NCBI GenBank assembly: GCA_017416855.1
Contig: JAFQAZ010000001.1
Coordinates: forward strand, 62,001-126,000
Source: Clostridia bacterium
Lineage (GTDB): Bacteria > Bacillota > Clostridia > UBA1381 > UBA9506
Direction: 5' to 3'
Length of the DNA: 64,000 bases
The first letter of the stretch is position 1, and each line of letters begins with the position of its first letter. Shown in pieces: positions 26,441-35,982 of this stretch. Both the position numbers and the translations under genes were made by a program. Under the pieces are notes generated by a model that was not told where the DNA came from, ran no database searches, and worked only from the letters and a program-made list of their open reading frames with translations.

Positions 26441-29400
26441 ATGAGGAAACGAATACTGGCACTTTTGTTAGCGCTGTCCTGCGTCGTTAGCGGAACGGCA
26501 ATTGTTCTGGCGGCCGATGGCGCCGGCGCCGAAGCGGCCGTTCCGGCAGAAACAGTAAAAAGAACCTATTTAATGGATTTGGATTTCGGTAACCTCACTA
26601 TGGAGGATGTAACGAAAGACAAACATATTAACATCGTCAACAATGCAAGTAAGGTTGATATTTATGATTACGCTCAGGTAAACCCCGAATCAGATATGGG
26701 TCCGGTTCTGGCCTTTGACTATGACGGTGTAGATCCGGTTTACACCTGTATGCCATACTTTGACTACACATTTGATGAAGCGGTTCGCAGAGGTAAGCTG
26801 ACCATTGAATTTCTCTTCTTTTCAACCTACATCAGAGATACTCAGTATACCTACAGAGCAGATGCCACCAGTGCCACCTTATCCAATCTCTATTCCGACC
26901 GTGGTATCCGAGTTATCAAGGGAACGGTTGAAAATGCTGACCGTCCGCCTATGGTAATGCCTGCCGGCAGATGGACTACCCTGAAAACCGTTTTTGATTT
27001 TGATAATCGCGTATTTTCCATTTATATGGATGATAAATGTGCGCTTGAAAATGAACCGATGACTGATGCTATGCAGCAGGTTGCCGGGTTTAGACAGACC
27101 CAGTACCCAAACAGTAGTGGCGGTGTGGAAACGCATACATATTTCAAGAGCATGAAGGCCTATGTGGAAGAAGAAGTGAAGGCAGAAACGGGTTCTGCGG
27201 CAGATTCTGTTTATAGTGCGCCGGAAGCTTTGTTAAAGGGTTTAGTTGTGATTAGTGATATGGAAGGCTATTCTGCCAACAAAACGATCACCCGTGGTCG
27301 ATTTGCACAGATTTTAACCCGCAGTATGGGTATGAAGGATGAAAATATTGATGCCTATAATGGTGGCGAATTCAACGACGTAGGCTCCGATAATATGTAT
27401 AAACGTCCTATCGGGTTCTTGAATGCTATGGGTTGGGTTCATTCAGCTGATGGCAATTTTTATCCCGATAACACCATCACCTTTGAACAGGCAGCCAAGT
27501 GGCTTTGTTTCTACGTTGGCCGCGAAACTCTGGCGGAGAAAAAAGGCGGATGGCCCCAAGGTTACATCACCGTTCTTTCCGAATTGGGTGTGTTAAAGGG
27601 TCTGAACCTGCGCAACAATACCGTGTTAACAGAAGGTGAAACGGTTGTGTTGCTGGCTCGCTTACTGGAATGCGATATTTTCAAACCCGTATCCTACGGT
27701 GACAAGGTTATTCTTGAAAACGATAAGAGTTACACAGCGCTGGAAGAGTATTTTGAATGCCGCAGGATTGAAGGTGTGGTAACGGCCACTAACAAAACCG
27801 GTCTGGCGACATCTCAGAGTGCAGTTGGCATTCGTCAGGTGCAGATTGACAGCACGAATTACACCTTCACAACAGCCCCTGATGAAAATGTGATTGGCCG
27901 ACGTGTAACAGCATATGTAAAAGATGCTGATACCATCGTTCATTTAATTGTTGACAATAAGAGAAATAAAGAAGTTGTGTTAAATGATGACGAAATTTTA
28001 AATGTTGTCAGCAAAACCTCTACCTTTGAGGTAGAATATGTAAACGAAAGAGATAAAACAGATAAAGAAGTTCTTCCTAAGGATGCGTATTATCTGTATA
28101 ATGGAATCGCTTATAGCGACGTATTGCCCAGCTCTTACTTAAAGCCGGCATCCGGTGATATCACCTTGATTGATAATAATAATGACGGTCGCTATGAGGT
28201 TGTTGCCATTAACGATTATACCTATGTAGCCGTTAAAAGCCTTGATACTGTTTCAGAGAAGATTTACGGTCAGAATGGTGAAGTTCTTATCATAAATGAA
28301 AAATCCCGTCTGTGGGATGGCGAACAGGAAATTGAACTGGGCGGCCTTGTTGAATGGGATATGCTGCAGGTTGCAAGAAATATGCGTGGCGATTTGGATA
28401 TTCGACTGTTAACCGGTTGGGAAAATGGTGTTTTGGAATCTATTGACACCACAGAGCTAACAATTAAAGGTACTGTGTATCCGATTTCTCCGGCACTCAG
28501 CGTCTCCGACAGACAGAGTCTGGTTGTAGGCGAAACCCTGACGGTTTACTTTGATGCAAGAGGCAGAGTTTGTGCAGTGAACAAAGAGGCAATCGGTTCT
28601 GCGCAGGTCGGCTACATTATTGGTCTTGCACGTGAAGGTGCATTTGAAAATATTTTAGTTAAAATGTTTAATCAGAGCGGCAAGGTAGATGTGTACACTC
28701 TAAGCAAAAACTTCCGTTACAACGGTCAGAAACTGTCTCAGATCACGACCGTTCCCACCATTGATATGACAACAGGTACCATTACCAATGTGCTTGAAAA
28801 CATCAGTAGCCTTTCTGATTACGAAAAGCTTTCCAAGCTGTTAAAGGTATCCGCTTTTGAACGTCAGGTTGAGGCGAGAGATGCTGCAAGCATTGCGACG
28901 TTGATTGGCAACGGCAAAATCGTAAATGATACGGTTCGTCAGCTCATTACTTACCATAACGGTGCAGAAGGCACCATCAGTGCAATAAACACCGATTACT
29001 TCACAGTTGACAGAGCCCACGACTTTGAGGGTAAAGGCGACCACGGCGAAGTTTCAAAATTCTATCCTGCCGGACGGCTCATTCCTCACTTTGCAGTTGT
29101 GCCTGCCGATGTTGTCAGCTTCGTTGTTCCTCCGGAAGGTATTGCATCAACTGATGAAGATTATCGTTTGATGCAGTGGAACAGAGAGCTTACGGGTTTT
29201 GACTTTGAGCTTTATAATATGTCTCAGGCTATGAAACCGGAAGCAATTTTAGTTTACGATACCTATAAAGAAGAAATTGATGCAAACGCATCTGATATCT
29301 TAATTGTGAATAAGGTCTATAAAGCAGCTAATGCTGATGGTAATCCCGTAAATGGCTTTGATGCTTATTCCGGTGGCAAACTGGTTTCCTACATAACAGA

Positions 29401-29836
29401 GGATGAAGAAATAGGTAAGGACTTAAAAGTCGGCGACATTATTCAGATGAATATGAATAAAGACGTGGTTACTGCCATTAACACATTGGCAACAGCTGCC
29501 GGAGCGAAGACCCAGAATTTTATTTTGAATACAGGTCAAAGAGATAAGGCTTCAGAATATCATTTTGGTGTACTGTCCGGTGTCGAAAAAGATGCACTGG
29601 CTATTTGCGGTCAAAATACAGGCACGGCTGATGCACCGGTTCTGGGTATGAGTTATCCCTTCACCATCTCTTCCAAAACAAGAGTATATCTCTTTGATAT
29701 AACCACTAACAAACTGCACAAGGGTACTGTAGCAGACATTGCAAGTTTTGCCTATGATACGAATCCTGCAGCTCGTGTGCTGATCAGAGCCAGAGTTACA
29801 TCGCTGGAAGATGTGTTCATCTACTTTGAATCGTAA
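26441..29836 (+). CDS. Large S-layer-type protein with LamG-like and SLH-like regions
   Basis: The 1131-residue product has a signal peptide (1-25), a concanavalin/LamG-like domain (about 40-235), an SLH-like region (about 260-420: TITRGRFAQILTRSMGM, then GWVHSADGNFYPDNTITFEQAAKWL), and about 700 residues of beta-rich repeats. One segment, LIDNNNDGRYEVVAINDYTY, is a pattern common in clostridial surface proteins and may bind calcium; it is not a dockerin. It follows the previous SLH gene by 14 bases. No enzyme motif is seen; glycan binding or scaffolding is inferred. Confidence 0.8.
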   Translation: MRKRILALLLALSCVVSGTAIVLAADGAGAEAAVPAETVKRTYLMDLDFGNLTMEDVTKDKHINIVNNASKVDIYDYAQVNPESDMGPVLAFDYDGVDPVYTCMPYFDYTFDEAVRRGKLTIEFLFFSTYIRDTQYTYRADATSATLSNLYSDRGIRVIKGTVENADRPPMVMPAGRWTTLKTVFDFDNRVFSIYMDDKCALENEPMTDAMQQVAGFRQTQYPNSSGGVETHTYFKSMKAYVEEEVKAETGSAADSVYSAPEALLKGLVVISDMEGYSANKTITRGRFAQILTRSMGMKDENIDAYNGGEFNDVGSDNMYKRPIGFLNAMGWVHSADGNFYPDNTITFEQAAKWLCFYVGRETLAEKKGGWPQGYITVLSELGVLKGLNLRNNTVLTEGETVVLLARLLECDIFKPVSYGDKVILENDKSYTALEEYFECRRIEGVVTATNKTGLATSQSAVGIRQVQIDSTNYTFTTAPDENVIGRRVTAYVKDADTIVHLIVDNKRNKEVVLNDDEILNVVSKTSTFEVEYVNERDKTDKEVLPKDAYYLYNGIAYSDVLPSSYLKPASGDITLIDNNNDGRYEVVAINDYTYVAVKSLDTVSEKIYGQNGEVLIINEKSRLWDGEQEIELGGLVEWDMLQVARNMRGDLDIRLLTGWENGVLESIDTTELTIKGTVYPISPALSVSDRQSLVVGETLTVYFDARGRVCAVNKEAIGSAQVGYIIGLAREGAFENILVKMFNQSGKVDVYTLSKNFRYNGQKLSQITTVPTIDMTTGTITNVLENISSLSDYEKLSKLLKVSAFERQVEARDAASIATLIGNGKIVNDTVRQLITYHNGAEGTISAINTDYFTVDRAHDFEGKGDHGEVSKFYPAGRLIPHFAVVPADVVSFVVPPEGIASTDEDYRLMQWNRELTGFDFELYNMSQAMKPEAILVYDTYKEEIDANASDILIVNKVYKAANADGNPVNGFDAYSGGKLVSYITEDEEIGKDLKVGDIIQMNMNKDVVTAINTLATAAGAKTQNFILNTGQRDKASEYHFGVLSGVEKDALAICGQNTGTADAPVLGMSYPFTISSKTRVYLFDITTNKLHKGTVADIASFAYDTNPAARVLIRARVTSLEDVFIYFES

Positions 29837-29890
29837 AATATTGGGCGCAATAAGAATTAAAATAAATCAACGATACAGGAGGTATGTAAA

Positions 29891-31426
29891 ATGAGAAAAA
29901 GAGGATTACTGGTTTTATTGTGCGTTTTTCTCATGGTCGGAATGCTCAGTGGTTGCGGCGGTAAAGGCGGCAATACTGATAGCTCTGTGAGAACTGATGG
30001 TCAGGAAATCACCCTTAAGTGGATGCTGGCCGGCGGTGCTTACTCCCCCTCCGACGAAGCAGAGGTTCGCGCATTGTACAATGAAAAGCTTGCAGAAGCA
30101 CTGCCGGGCGTTCAAATTGATTTTGAAGTTGTTCCCTTTGGTGATTATGCACAGCGCCTGCAGCTTGCTTTAACAGCAAGAGAAGAACTTGATTTAATCT
30201 GGTCCGGCTATGTTATTTCTTATGTTAACGAAGCCGCCAACGGTTCATTTATGGCGATGGATGACCTGCTTAAAGAATACGGCAAAGATATGCTGGAAGA
30301 AATTCCTGACTGGGCTTGGGAACAGCAGAGAGTTAACGGCAAAATTTATTCTGTACCCAATATGCAGGAAGTTACCAACGAAGGTAAAGCGCTGTTCTTC
30401 CAGACAGAGCAGGGTGCGAAATATATGGATAGAGAAAAACTCACCAAGATTTTAAACTCTTCTCCCACTGTTACCCAGGAGGGTTGGGATGCTATTGGTG
30501 AATATCTTGAAGTGTTAAAGCAGAACGGTGAACTGAAGAAGGGCGTTTCTACTGCTTCTGTCCCCAGCTTTTTGAGCAACACCAACACCGAAGCCATTGT
30601 GGATAACTTTGTTATCGTTCGTGGTGCCGATGAAATTAAGGTAGAACACCTTTTTGAACGTCCTGAAAAGCAGCTGTCCTTTGACGTGATGGCAGACTGG
30701 TATAAAAAAGGCTACATTGTAGAAGATATTGCCAGCATGGAATCTGCCAGCCAGTATGAATTCAAAGAAGACGGCAACGTGCTCTGGGCACATAACTACT
30801 TTAAAGATATTGAAATTGGTCAGCGTAACAACGGCCGTCCCTTCGTGGATGTTATCCCCATAAAGGGTCTGCCGCCTTACATCAGCATGGGTAACGCAGC
30901 AACCAGTACATCCATTGCGGCATATTCAACCAATGCAATTCCTGCTATGGAAGTATTGGATTTAATGAACACTAAAAAGGGCACCGACCTGTTTAACCTA
31001 CTGGTATATGGCGTGGAAGGCAAGCACTACGAAATGAAGAACAACAAAGTTTCTTACATTCGTGATGCGCAGCAGAAACCCCTTTACAAGCTGGAACGCT
31101 GGGTTGTTGGTAACACCTTTAACGGCCACATGCTGGAAAGCGATCCTGATGGCTGGTTTGAATATCTGCTGAACGATGTGCAGGGTCCCACCGCTGAAAC
31201 TTCCCCCTTGCTTGGCTTTAAGCCCGATGTATCGAAGCTCTCTACGGAACTCACACACATCCGTGCGGTTGAAGGCGAGTTCTCCAGAAGTTTAAACGAT
31301 GGTGCACTGCCCGACCACAGAGCGACCTATGAAGAAATGATGGGTAAGTTAAAAACAGCAGGCCTTGAGAAGGTTAAAGCAGAACTGCAGTCTCAGATTG
31401 ATGCATTCTTAGCAGCTAAGAAATAA
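29891..31426 (+). CDS. lplA: Extracellular solute-binding lipoprotein, LplA type
   Basis: This 511-residue binding protein has lipobox LSGC (C22), an N-terminal solute-binding domain (TLKWMLAGGAYSPSDEAEVRALYNEKLAEALPGVQIDFEVVPFGDYAQRL) and a C-terminal DUF3502-like extension. It delivers oligosaccharide to the LplB/LplC permeases from the outer face of the membrane. It is separated from the permeases by the two SLH genes, which is unusual. A hairpin immediately downstream may stabilise its mRNA and raise its level over neighbours. Confidence 0.92.
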   Translation: MRKRGLLVLLCVFLMVGMLSGCGGKGGNTDSSVRTDGQEITLKWMLAGGAYSPSDEAEVRALYNEKLAEALPGVQIDFEVVPFGDYAQRLQLALTAREELDLIWSGYVISYVNEAANGSFMAMDDLLKEYGKDMLEEIPDWAWEQQRVNGKIYSVPNMQEVTNEGKALFFQTEQGAKYMDREKLTKILNSSPTVTQEGWDAIGEYLEVLKQNGELKKGVSTASVPSFLSNTNTEAIVDNFVIVRGADEIKVEHLFERPEKQLSFDVMADWYKKGYIVEDIASMESASQYEFKEDGNVLWAHNYFKDIEIGQRNNGRPFVDVIPIKGLPPYISMGNAATSTSIAAYSTNAIPAMEVLDLMNTKKGTDLFNLLVYGVEGKHYEMKNNKVSYIRDAQQKPLYKLERWVVGNTFNGHMLESDPDGWFEYLLNDVQGPTAETSPLLGFKPDVSKLSTELTHIRAVEGEFSRSLNDGALPDHRATYEEMMGKLKTAGLEKVKAELQSQIDAFLAAKK

Positions 31427-31452
31427 TCGGCAAAGTGAAAGTTAAAAAAATG

Positions 31453-31500
31453 TGGGTTTTTAAAAGGGGAGATTTCCTCGTATCCCCTCCCCAAAACCCA
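31453..31500 (+). other. Nested hairpin after the solute-binding protein gene
   Basis: TGGGTTTT (31453-31460) pairs with AAAACCCA (31493-31500), enclosing AGGGGA/TCCCCT (31465-31470 with 31483-31488). Only TTT follows, so it is a weak terminator at best. A stabilising 3' hairpin after a binding-protein gene is common. Confidence 0.6.
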
Positions 31501-31501
31501 T

Positions 31502-31530
31502 TTGACATATATACTATTTAAACTTTTATT
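31502..31530 (+). promoter_or_regulatory. Possible internal promoter before the Ig-repeat gene
   Basis: A perfect TTGACA at 31502-31507 is followed after 17 bases by TTTATT at 31525-31530, a poor -10. It directly follows the hairpin above. It could give the 4.2-kb gene its own transcription. Confidence 0.4.
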
Positions 31531-31565
31531 AATAGCGAAAAAATAAAAAAGAAAGAAGGAAAAAT

Positions 31566-34500
31566 ATGAAAACCTATTCTAAGTTTTTGGCACTGTTTTT
31601 GGCAGTTATTATGACAGTGGCATCCGGCACGTTCATGGTTAGTGCTGCAGAAGGGGTAACGGTTACCGCCGGCGGCGTAACGTTAAGTGATGCAGCAACC
31701 TCCACCATCAGCTTAGACCAGAAGTCAATTGATGTGGCTTTTTCCGAAGCTGTAGATGAAAGCGCTTTGGCAAGTAATGTTTCTGTGCTGACAGATGTAC
31801 AGGAAGAAAAGATTCTTCGCCTGAAGAAAACCACTAGTGGTGTTGAGTATGCATCCAGAATTACCAAACAGCTGGCTACCCCCATTTCCGGTGGTGTGCT
31901 GACTGTTAAATTCTCTGCAAAATATGATGGCACTCGTTGGCCTATCGTATATGTACAGGGTAGCAATAGCACCGGTGGCACGGTAGAAGTAACCAGTATT
32001 GGTTTCCACGACCAGAGATATTGGTATAACTCTACAGATGCAACAGGTACTTTTACTGATACAAAAAGCAGATGGGTTGATGTCGTCTGTGATGTAGACT
32101 TTGAACAGAGTAAAGTATTTCTTGATATTGATGCTGACGGTATCATAGATTGGAACGGTGGCGTCTTTAAAACAGCTATCGACAACTTCCATACGGTTAG
32201 TATTACCGGTAAAGATATTAACAACACCATGGATATTGAATTGAAAGATGTCGAAATGTATCATACTGCAGCAAACGGCACAAAAACTACATTGGTTGCA
32301 AGTGATGCCATCAGTAGTACCGCTGTTGGCAGTCGACCTTCCGCGTTCACCTATGGTAACACCATTACCACTGGCGCCAGCTCTTGTGCAGTAGAAGCCG
32401 TAACCACCGGTACTGCTGTAACTATGAGCCGTTCTCTCTCCAATGACGGCAAAACCTACACCTTAACCAATGCAGGTGATTGGGATCCCAACAAAACTTA
32501 CTCTTTGGTTGTAAACGGCACAAAATATGACTTTAAAGCAAAAGATTTATCCGCAGCTGTTTCTGCAGCTGCCGGTTCAACAGCTTTAAGCGAAGAAGAA
32601 ACAACTACCATCCCCTTGACACAAAAAGACATTACTGTTTCTTTCGCAGAAGCAGCCGGAGAAGCTTCTTTGGCAGATAATGTAACCTTAATGTCTGACA
32701 GAACAGAGGGCAAAATTCTTCGCCTGAAGAAAACCACTAGTGGTGTTGAATATGCTTCCAGAATTACAAAAGAGCTTGCTACCCCAATTTCCGGTGGTGT
32801 GCTGACCGTTAAATTCTCTGCAAAATATGACGGCACCCGTTGGCCTATCGTATATGTACAGGGTTTTGACAGCAGCAATGCATTAAAAGAAGTAACCAGT
32901 TTTGGTTTTAATGGCCAAACATTTTGGAACAATTCCACAAGTTCTTCCGGCTCGTTTGCCAATACGGCTAACAGATGGGTAGATGTGGTTTGTAATGTTG
33001 ACTTTGACAATAAGAATGTAAAACTGGATATTGATGCTGATGGTACCATAGACGGAAATTTTGGCTTCAAAACTGCTATCGATCAGTTCCATATTGTATC
33101 CATTACCGGCAAAGATATTAACAACACCATGGATATTGAATTGAAAGATGTCGAAATGTATCATACTGCAGCAAACGGCACAAAAACTACATTGGTTGCA
33201 AGTGATGCCATCAGTAGTACCGCTGTTGGCAGTCGACCTTCTGCTTTCACCTATGGTAACACCATTACCACTGGCGCCAGCTCTTGCGCAGTTGAAACGG
33301 CTGTATTCGGTAACGAAGTAGCTGCTACCCGTGCTTTGAGCGCAGACGGCAAGACCTACACCTTAACCAACGAAGGTAATTGGGATCCTGCCAAGACTTA
33401 CACCTTAACTGTTGGCAAAGGCGTGAAAAAAGCAGACAACGTAACCGCTATGAGTTCTACTGATAAAGTATATGACTTCATTGCTCGTGACTTATCCGGC
33501 ACCGTTACCGTAACGGCCGGTGATGTAACCTTAAGTGATGTGGATGCTAACGAAATCGACCTGACAGAAAAGACCATTGATGTAGCTTTTTCTCAGGCTG
33601 TTCAGGAAAGCACACTGGCAGAGAATGTAAATCTTTACACCGATGTGAAGACCGAAAAAGTTCTGCGCATCACAGGGGAACTGAATTCTACTTATCCTTA
33701 TAGTGATAACATTGCCTTTAACCTACCTTCAACCATTACCGAAGGTACCGTTAAGGTAAGCTACAAAACTAAGATTTCTGCAGATACCGTTCGTATGCCC
33801 CGTATTCAGTTTAAAGACGGCTCAACCTTATTGGCACAGGCCGGTTATATTGACGGTAAGTATTGGGGCAACAACAGCGTTTCCAGTGTTACCGCTGCTT
33901 ATCAGGGTTTAGGCGGTCAGTGGGTGACTGTTGAAACAGTGGCTACAGTTGGTGAAGGCTCTGCTGATAACACCTACACTACAACCTTTACCAAGGAAAA
34001 CGGCGATGTGATTAACGCCAATACTCACGTCAGAAATGTGGGTTCACAGGTTAGTGGTATCGCTTGGTACATTCAGGAAAATGCCGGTAAGGTTGACATT
34101 TCTATGAAAGACTTTGTGGTAACCGCCGTCGTAAATGGCAACTCCACAACCTATGAAATGCCTCTTGCCACTGCGACAGTTGGCGGCAGCTTCCCCTTTG
34201 GCAGCTTTACAGAAAATGCTAATGGTGGTGTAAGTTTTGTTGTTGCAGAAGAAACCTCCAAAACTCCCGTAGCTGTTACCCGCTCTTTATCTGGCGACGG
34301 CAAAACCTACAGCTTAACCAACGACTTAGGCTGGAATACCAGCAAAAACTATCTGTTAGAACTGGGCACCGGCATTTTAACAACCCCCGGCGGATTGGCT
34401 GTTTTAGATGAAGCTAAGAGCTATAGCTTTGTTGCTCGTAACTTAGGCGGTGTGCTGACCTTAGATGCTATTACCGATACCAATGGTGCAGCATTAGCAG

Positions 34501-35792
34501 AAGGCGGTTATTTAGGTGCTTCCTCCAAGGGTGTTAACCTGACCTTCTCCGAGGCAGTGAATACAAACACTCTCTCCGGCATCACCCTGGAGAAAAAGAC
34601 AACTGACAGAGTGCTCAGAACTACATTGGATGCAAACAATGGTCAGTATGTAACTAACTGGACGGAATATGCAATCCCCAGCGGTCAGACCAACGGTGTT
34701 TACACCTTTACCACTTCCGTATTTGTTGAAGATTTTGAACAAGTTGTAACCGCCACCGGCAATAAATACACCACTCCGCACATTCAGTGGATGGATGCAA
34801 ACGGTGCTGTTATGTCCTTCATCAGACCGGCTGTAGATAGAGTTGAATTCTCTTACGAAAACGGTACAAAGGCAAGCTCTGATTCGTCTGACGGAAATAA
34901 AATGCCCGAAGCTACATGGGTAGACATTGAATACACCTTAGACTTAACCAACAACAAATATTCTGTTAAAGCGACAGATACTAAGACCGGCACAACTGCA
35001 ACCTGGAACGGCAGAGACACCGTTTACAAAGCAGCAGCTGTTGGCAAACTGCAGTTTGGTATCTATAAGCATGAACAGGGCACCAGCGGATTTGAAGCTT
35101 TATGGAAGAATCCGAAACTGACTTACACCGCAACAAACGGCGAAGTTACACCTCTGTTTGACTTAAACACCGATACTGCAACACAGGCAGAATTAATTTC
35201 TACCTTCACCAATTCAATCCGTTCCGGTTATACCGGCGCTTGGGGATTGGTAGACCGTGAAAATGCTCCGGAGATTGTAGCCTGGACACCGGCTTACAAC
35301 CCCACCACTAAGACCGTGGCAATCGTTCCCAATGCGGCATTTGATTACTTAACCAAATACACCTTAACCGTTCCCACCACTGTTATGAGTGCAGAGGGTG
35401 CAGCCCTTTATGAAGGCAAAACCATAAACTTCACGGCTATTTATGCTGATGGCGTTTACAGTGCGGCCAGTGGCTTTAAAGCAGGCGGAAGCGCTATTAA
35501 CACCATTGCAAGCGATTACACCGGTGACATTAAGGGTTGGGCAAGCCTGACCAACGTTTCCGGTTCTGCTAAGAGTGCAGTTGTGATTGTTGCTCTTTAT
35601 AAAGACGGCAAGCTGGTAGATATTGATCCCGTTCCGGTTAATAACATCGGCGCAGGTGCAACCATCCCCGCAACAGAAGGTACTGTAACCATTGATGCTG
35701 ACAAAGCAGGTGCAGGTTACACCGCCGCTGTTTATGTTTGGGACAGCATGGATACAATGTTACCTGTTTCTTTAAAAACAACCACAAAATAA
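31566..35792 (+). CDS. 1408-residue secreted Ig-like repeat protein
   Basis: A signal peptide (1-27) precedes four large units (starting near residues 29, 325, 645 and 965). Each opens with an Ig-like (Big_5 type) strand set, e.g. TLSDAATSTISLDQKSIDVAFSEAV, followed by a LamG-like jelly-roll with LDIDADG motifs. Units one and two are near-identical in places. The last about 110 residues form a separate domain ending YVWDSMDTMLPVSL, shared with the protein at 42574. No SLH, LPXTG or catalytic motif is seen. Probably a surface glycan-binding or stalk protein; function unknown. Confidence 0.8.
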   Translation: MKTYSKFLALFLAVIMTVASGTFMVSAAEGVTVTAGGVTLSDAATSTISLDQKSIDVAFSEAVDESALASNVSVLTDVQEEKILRLKKTTSGVEYASRITKQLATPISGGVLTVKFSAKYDGTRWPIVYVQGSNSTGGTVEVTSIGFHDQRYWYNSTDATGTFTDTKSRWVDVVCDVDFEQSKVFLDIDADGIIDWNGGVFKTAIDNFHTVSITGKDINNTMDIELKDVEMYHTAANGTKTTLVASDAISSTAVGSRPSAFTYGNTITTGASSCAVEAVTTGTAVTMSRSLSNDGKTYTLTNAGDWDPNKTYSLVVNGTKYDFKAKDLSAAVSAAAGSTALSEEETTTIPLTQKDITVSFAEAAGEASLADNVTLMSDRTEGKILRLKKTTSGVEYASRITKELATPISGGVLTVKFSAKYDGTRWPIVYVQGFDSSNALKEVTSFGFNGQTFWNNSTSSSGSFANTANRWVDVVCNVDFDNKNVKLDIDADGTIDGNFGFKTAIDQFHIVSITGKDINNTMDIELKDVEMYHTAANGTKTTLVASDAISSTAVGSRPSAFTYGNTITTGASSCAVETAVFGNEVAATRALSADGKTYTLTNEGNWDPAKTYTLTVGKGVKKADNVTAMSSTDKVYDFIARDLSGTVTVTAGDVTLSDVDANEIDLTEKTIDVAFSQAVQESTLAENVNLYTDVKTEKVLRITGELNSTYPYSDNIAFNLPSTITEGTVKVSYKTKISADTVRMPRIQFKDGSTLLAQAGYIDGKYWGNNSVSSVTAAYQGLGGQWVTVETVATVGEGSADNTYTTTFTKENGDVINANTHVRNVGSQVSGIAWYIQENAGKVDISMKDFVVTAVVNGNSTTYEMPLATATVGGSFPFGSFTENANGGVSFVVAEETSKTPVAVTRSLSGDGKTYSLTNDLGWNTSKNYLLELGTGILTTPGGLAVLDEAKSYSFVARNLGGVLTLDAITDTNGAALAEGGYLGASSKGVNLTFSEAVNTNTLSGITLEKKTTDRVLRTTLDANNGQYVTNWTEYAIPSGQTNGVYTFTTSVFVEDFEQVVTATGNKYTTPHIQWMDANGAVMSFIRPAVDRVEFSYENGTKASSDSSDGNKMPEATWVDIEYTLDLTNNKYSVKATDTKTGTTATWNGRDTVYKAAAVGKLQFGIYKHEQGTSGFEALWKNPKLTYTATNGEVTPLFDLNTDTATQAELISTFTNSIRSGYTGAWGLVDRENAPEIVAWTPAYNPTTKTVAIVPNAAFDYLTKYTLTVPTTVMSAEGAALYEGKTINFTAIYADGVYSAASGFKAGGSAINTIASDYTGDIKGWASLTNVSGSAKSAVVIVALYKDGKLVDIDPVPVNNIGAGATIPATEGTVTIDADKAGAGYTAAVYVWDSMDTMLPVSLKTTTK
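32211..32341 (+). repeat. Exact 131-bp direct repeat, copy 1
   Basis: Bases 32211-32341 are identical to 33111-33241, exactly 900 bases later, in the same reading frame. The similarity continues imperfectly on both sides and covers most of units one and two of the Ig-repeat protein. Confidence 0.97.
33111..33241 (+). repeat. Exact 131-bp direct repeat, copy 2
   Basis: Second copy of the repeat at 32211. Identity at synonymous positions points to recent duplication or gene conversion rather than selection on protein alone. Confidence 0.97.
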
Positions 35793-35826
35793 TCAGAATG
35801 ACAAACATTCTGTAACCGGTTTGTTT

Positions 35827-35870
35827 GTTCTCCGCCCGCTTCCGGCGGGCGGAGAACAGCAAAAGCTGTT
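35827..35870 (+). other. Two consecutive hairpins after the Ig-repeat gene
   Basis: GTTCTCCGCCCGC (35827-35839) pairs perfectly with 35845-35857. A second hairpin, AACAGC/GCTGTT (35855-35870), overlaps its end. There is no T-run, so transcription probably continues into the DUF4838 gene. Confidence 0.65.
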
Positions 35871-35982
35871 GTGAAAAAGAAAGAAGATAAAGAAATTTTG
35901 AACTAACCTTTATCAAGGGGAAGACATTATCCTTTTTCTTTTTCACAATAAAACAATAACATTAATCAAAGGAGACAGCAAT

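Noticed and set aside
26441-33070. Possible dockerin or cohesin modules (DNNNDG and DIDADG motifs)
   Set aside because: Only single calcium-like loops occur, without the paired 22-residue dockerin repeats, and no cohesin fold or scaffoldin is seen.
31574-33164. Long minus-strand open frames inside the Ig-repeat gene (218, 179 and 190 codons)
   Set aside because: They are antisense to a well-supported gene, repeat because the gene repeats, lack ribosome-binding sites and encode low-complexity sequence without family features.
31000-34000. CRISPR-like array from regular repeats
   Set aside because: The repeats are 900 bp apart, in frame and coding; there are no short spaced repeats or cas genes anywhere in the window.
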